Part shown: positions 61,931 to 64,000 of the stretch, in pieces
Layout: the number at the start of each line of letters is the position of its first letter
Numbering within the stretch: the stretch's first letter is position 1
Assembly: GCA_003024785.1 (NCBI GenBank)
Contig: PUQB01000087.1
Span: 252,714 to 316,713, forward strand
Direction of reading: 5' to 3'
DNA: 64,000 nucleotides
From: Selaginella tamariscina
Lineage: Eukaryota > Streptophyta > Lycopodiopsida > Selaginellales > Selaginellaceae
Position numbers and translations under genes: made by a program
The notes under the pieces: generated by a model
Told to the model about the DNA's origin: nothing
Databases searched by the model: none
What the model saw: only the letters and a program-made list of their open reading frames with translations

Positions 61931-63485
61931 GCGCACACACAAACCTACCTTATGACATATCCACAAATATGCAGATACCATATTTACACACACGCAAGCG
62001 CACGCAGACACACACTGGAACTGCATATGGTAAGGAAACAAAAGTCAATGAAGGCGTGTATATATATATGATAAGATCATTGTTTGGGAGAAAAAGCCCA
62101 ATAGGAAGAAGCCTGCACGCGAGAAGCGTCCAAAAGTAGGGAACCACTCCTAGTTTTCCATAATTTTATATAGGTATATATAAGAATATGCATATAGTAT
62201 AACATATAGTCACCTATAGATACCTACATTCATATGCACACGTAACTGCAGTTACACACGAAGGGTGAGATCAAAGGCGTACCTGCATTGATGTTAATAC
62301 ACATATGACGTAGAGAGAATAATACTATTTATTAGAGTAATAAATAACATTATTAATAATGTTAAGAATGTCGGCATCTGAGAACTTTGTGTGGGGTATA
62401 CCTACCAGCTTTTTCAATTAATCTCAGCAAGTTGGGAACGATATTTGACCTTCAATCCTGCTCCCACCAATAAAAGGTTGTGTGCTTAGTATGATAATAA
62501 TGTTTTCGGGATCAAATCCTATACTATACAAGATCTTTTGATTATAAAAATTAAAGAATTTATATTAATTAAGCTATATTAATATTAATTATTTAGAAAA
62601 GCTTGAGATCTTTCTTGTGCAACTTGCAACATATCAAGCTTTTACTGCATGTGGATCCTCACAGGTTCCTCTGTACACGCCACAGAAATGAGATAGACCT
62701 AACCTAGGTAAACACTTGGTTGTTAGCAAATCAGTTTCCAAATTATGTGGACTTCCTTTTCTTCTTCGTGATGTCCTTCAGTTGTTGAAGCGTCCACGCG
62801 CACGCATTTATACACACTATGTGGTTGTAACGTACTGGACTGCATATACACCAATAGCGTATGCATATAACATGTGTACATGTACATAGCTGCAGAGTTT
62901 TGTTTTACATATCTCAACTACCATATACGGTTATTATTGCTTATTTTATCATATGTAAATACTGGGATTCCCATTTCAGCTAGAACCAACTAGAAATCCA
63001 CAGCGTATATATAGTTCATGTCTTATGCTCGAAAGAGATTATAAACCCTAAAATCCAATGGTAAATCCAGGTAAATTCTAACTTCAATGAATTCAAAATG
63101 ACAAATATCAATACATTTATAAGTAATATTTATATGATATGCTTATAGTGTACTGTATATAAAACAAATATGTATATGTGATACGCAGATGCATGCACCT
63201 ATATATTGAACATGTTGTTCCCGTTTCCATATTTTTATAAAATTAACATAATCTACATATTCTGCCACTCTAGGCAAACTATAAAAACTGTAGACTGTAA
63301 AAAAAGCTGCAAGTTGCAAAAAGATGCTGAGCCCACACCACTCTACAGTAAACATCTAGGAATATCCACTTAATATTCCATGAATATTCCAGAAAATTAC
63401 AATATCAGAAATCTGGCTATGTCGGTCTGGTCTGGCTGCAGTTTTTTTTTTCAACTCAAAAAACAAATTAAAAAATGGTGGAAAG
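61449..63485. other. Spacer upstream and downstream of small ORF to PYL 3' end
   Basis: (TA)n at 61594-61682, (CT)n(CA)n at 61899-61932, otherwise AT-rich with no gene. The last several hundred bases include the PYL 3' UTR. Confidence 0.6.
61594..61682. repeat. Long (TA)n microsatellite
   Basis: About 90 bp of TA dinucleotide with single-base phase breaks. Confidence 0.95.
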
Positions 63486-63504
63486 AAGAAGAAGAAGAAG
63501 AAGC
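63486..63504. repeat. (GAA)n in the PYL 3' region
   Basis: About six GAA units, 110 bp past the PYL stop codon. Confidence 0.8.
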
Positions 63505-63613
63505 ATACATGCAGACCTTCCTACCAGAAAAAAAAGAGCTTGTAATTCTAATATGATGAAGGCGTATATGTACACCTTCCGAAGTCGATCTTGTATGTAC
63601 TCCATTTACCTCA

Positions 63614-64000
63614 TCAGAAACAAATCTTCACATTTTTTTTAGCACAGATCTTTGCAAGCGACTCCAAATTGCACTTGACTACAGTGTCGGTAAACACACA
63701 AGTGTCCTCGTTTGTGTTCCCTTCGGGTACATCGACAACGTATGATTCCATAACCACAGTCACCGGACTACCCTCGACCTGAAACTCATGCAGACTTGTC
63801 ACAGAGGCGTAGTTCTTGAGCCTGTGTTCGCCACCGATAACTCTGAAGCTCAATACGTGACGCTCATCATCGAGAACCTCCAGTCTCTCAGTGCTCCAAC
63901 TGGCAGGCAATCCAGACACCACCGTGATGTTTCTCAGACTCCCCACACTTCCGTCTCCATTCATCACGCAGCCCTTTACGAACCTCTTGTACGCCTGGGG
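63614..64000 (-). CDS. PYL: PYR/PYL/RCAR abscisic acid receptor (5' end outside window)
   Basis: A START-fold soluble receptor that binds ABA and then inhibits clade A PP2C phosphatases, freeing SnRK2 kinases. The partial ORF (about 128 residues, C-terminal two thirds) begins [10 protein letters not shown] at the window edge. It contains the gate loop SGLPA, the latch GGEHRL and LKNYASVTS. The C-terminal helix region follows ([18 protein letters not shown], then [13 protein letters not shown]). All the ABA-pocket and PP2C-contact signatures in this part are intact, and there is no intron. The tail ends KKNVKICF with two consecutive TGA codons. Activity is expected if the missing N-terminus is intact. 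Confidence 0.97.
   Translation of the reverse strand, partial: PQAYKRFVKGCVMNGDGSVGSLRNITVVSGLPASWSTERLEVLDDERHVLSFRVIGGEHRLKNYASVTSLHEFQVEGSPVTVVMESYVVDVPEGNTNEDTCVFTDTVVKCNLESLAKICAKKNVKICF

Overview
The window looks like nuclear DNA of a non-seed land plant (lycophyte, fern or bryophyte grade). Everything recognisable is of land-plant type: an ABA receptor, a plastid stearoyl-ACP desaturase, a RUS1/DUF647 protein, a group I bZIP and two large PPR proteins, one with a DYW deaminase domain. A microbial-type terpene synthase (MTPSL), a family known from non-seed plants, together with intron-split PPR genes points away from flowering plants. The species cannot be fixed from sequence alone.

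Layout. 1-8.6 kb is a nest of retroelements: a non-autonomous LTR element with 1.7-kb LTRs, minus strand and cut by the window start, sits inside the reverse transcriptase of a decayed Ty1/copia element. 10.2-12.7 kb holds a broken gene resembling the C-terminal half of a 2OG-Fe(II)-oxygenase-family protein, followed by an intact CAMK-like kinase (13.4-14.35 kb) and a decayed PPR fragment (14.5-15.8 kb). 15.8-23.7 kb is AT-rich with several tandem repeats. An MTPSL gene (23.8-24.95 kb) and a seven-exon stearoyl-ACP desaturase (26.5-28.1 kb) follow, then a three-exon gene of unknown function (29.7-31.2 kb) convergent with a long S-type PPR gene (31.35-33.85 kb, minus). 34.2-36.6 kb is a decayed retroelement, and 36.6-43.4 kb is an AT-rich desert. 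RUS1-like (plus) and a bZIP (minus) end 18 bp apart at 46.57 kb. 48-51.5 kb holds microsatellites and a 1.15-kb inverted-repeat structure. The DYW-PPR gene spans about 52.2-57.5 kb, a METTL7-like methyltransferase 58.6-60.2 kb with a partial copy of its last exon at 61 kb, a small secreted Cys-rich/Pro-rich ORF lies at 61.2 kb, and a PYL ABA receptor runs off the right edge.

Two themes cross the window. First, nearly every intron is tiny and built largely of (GT)n, (CA)n or (GA)n, often starting at the splice donor. Second, several clearly conserved genes (MTPSL, S-type PPR, RUS1, bZIP, methyltransferase, the oxygenase relative) carry isolated one-base frame breaks, some in homopolymers, while the desaturase and kinase have none. 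Either the assembly keeps indel errors or several genes are recent pseudogenes. The genes do not form an operon-like pathway; by family knowledge many act in plastids or organelle RNA processing.
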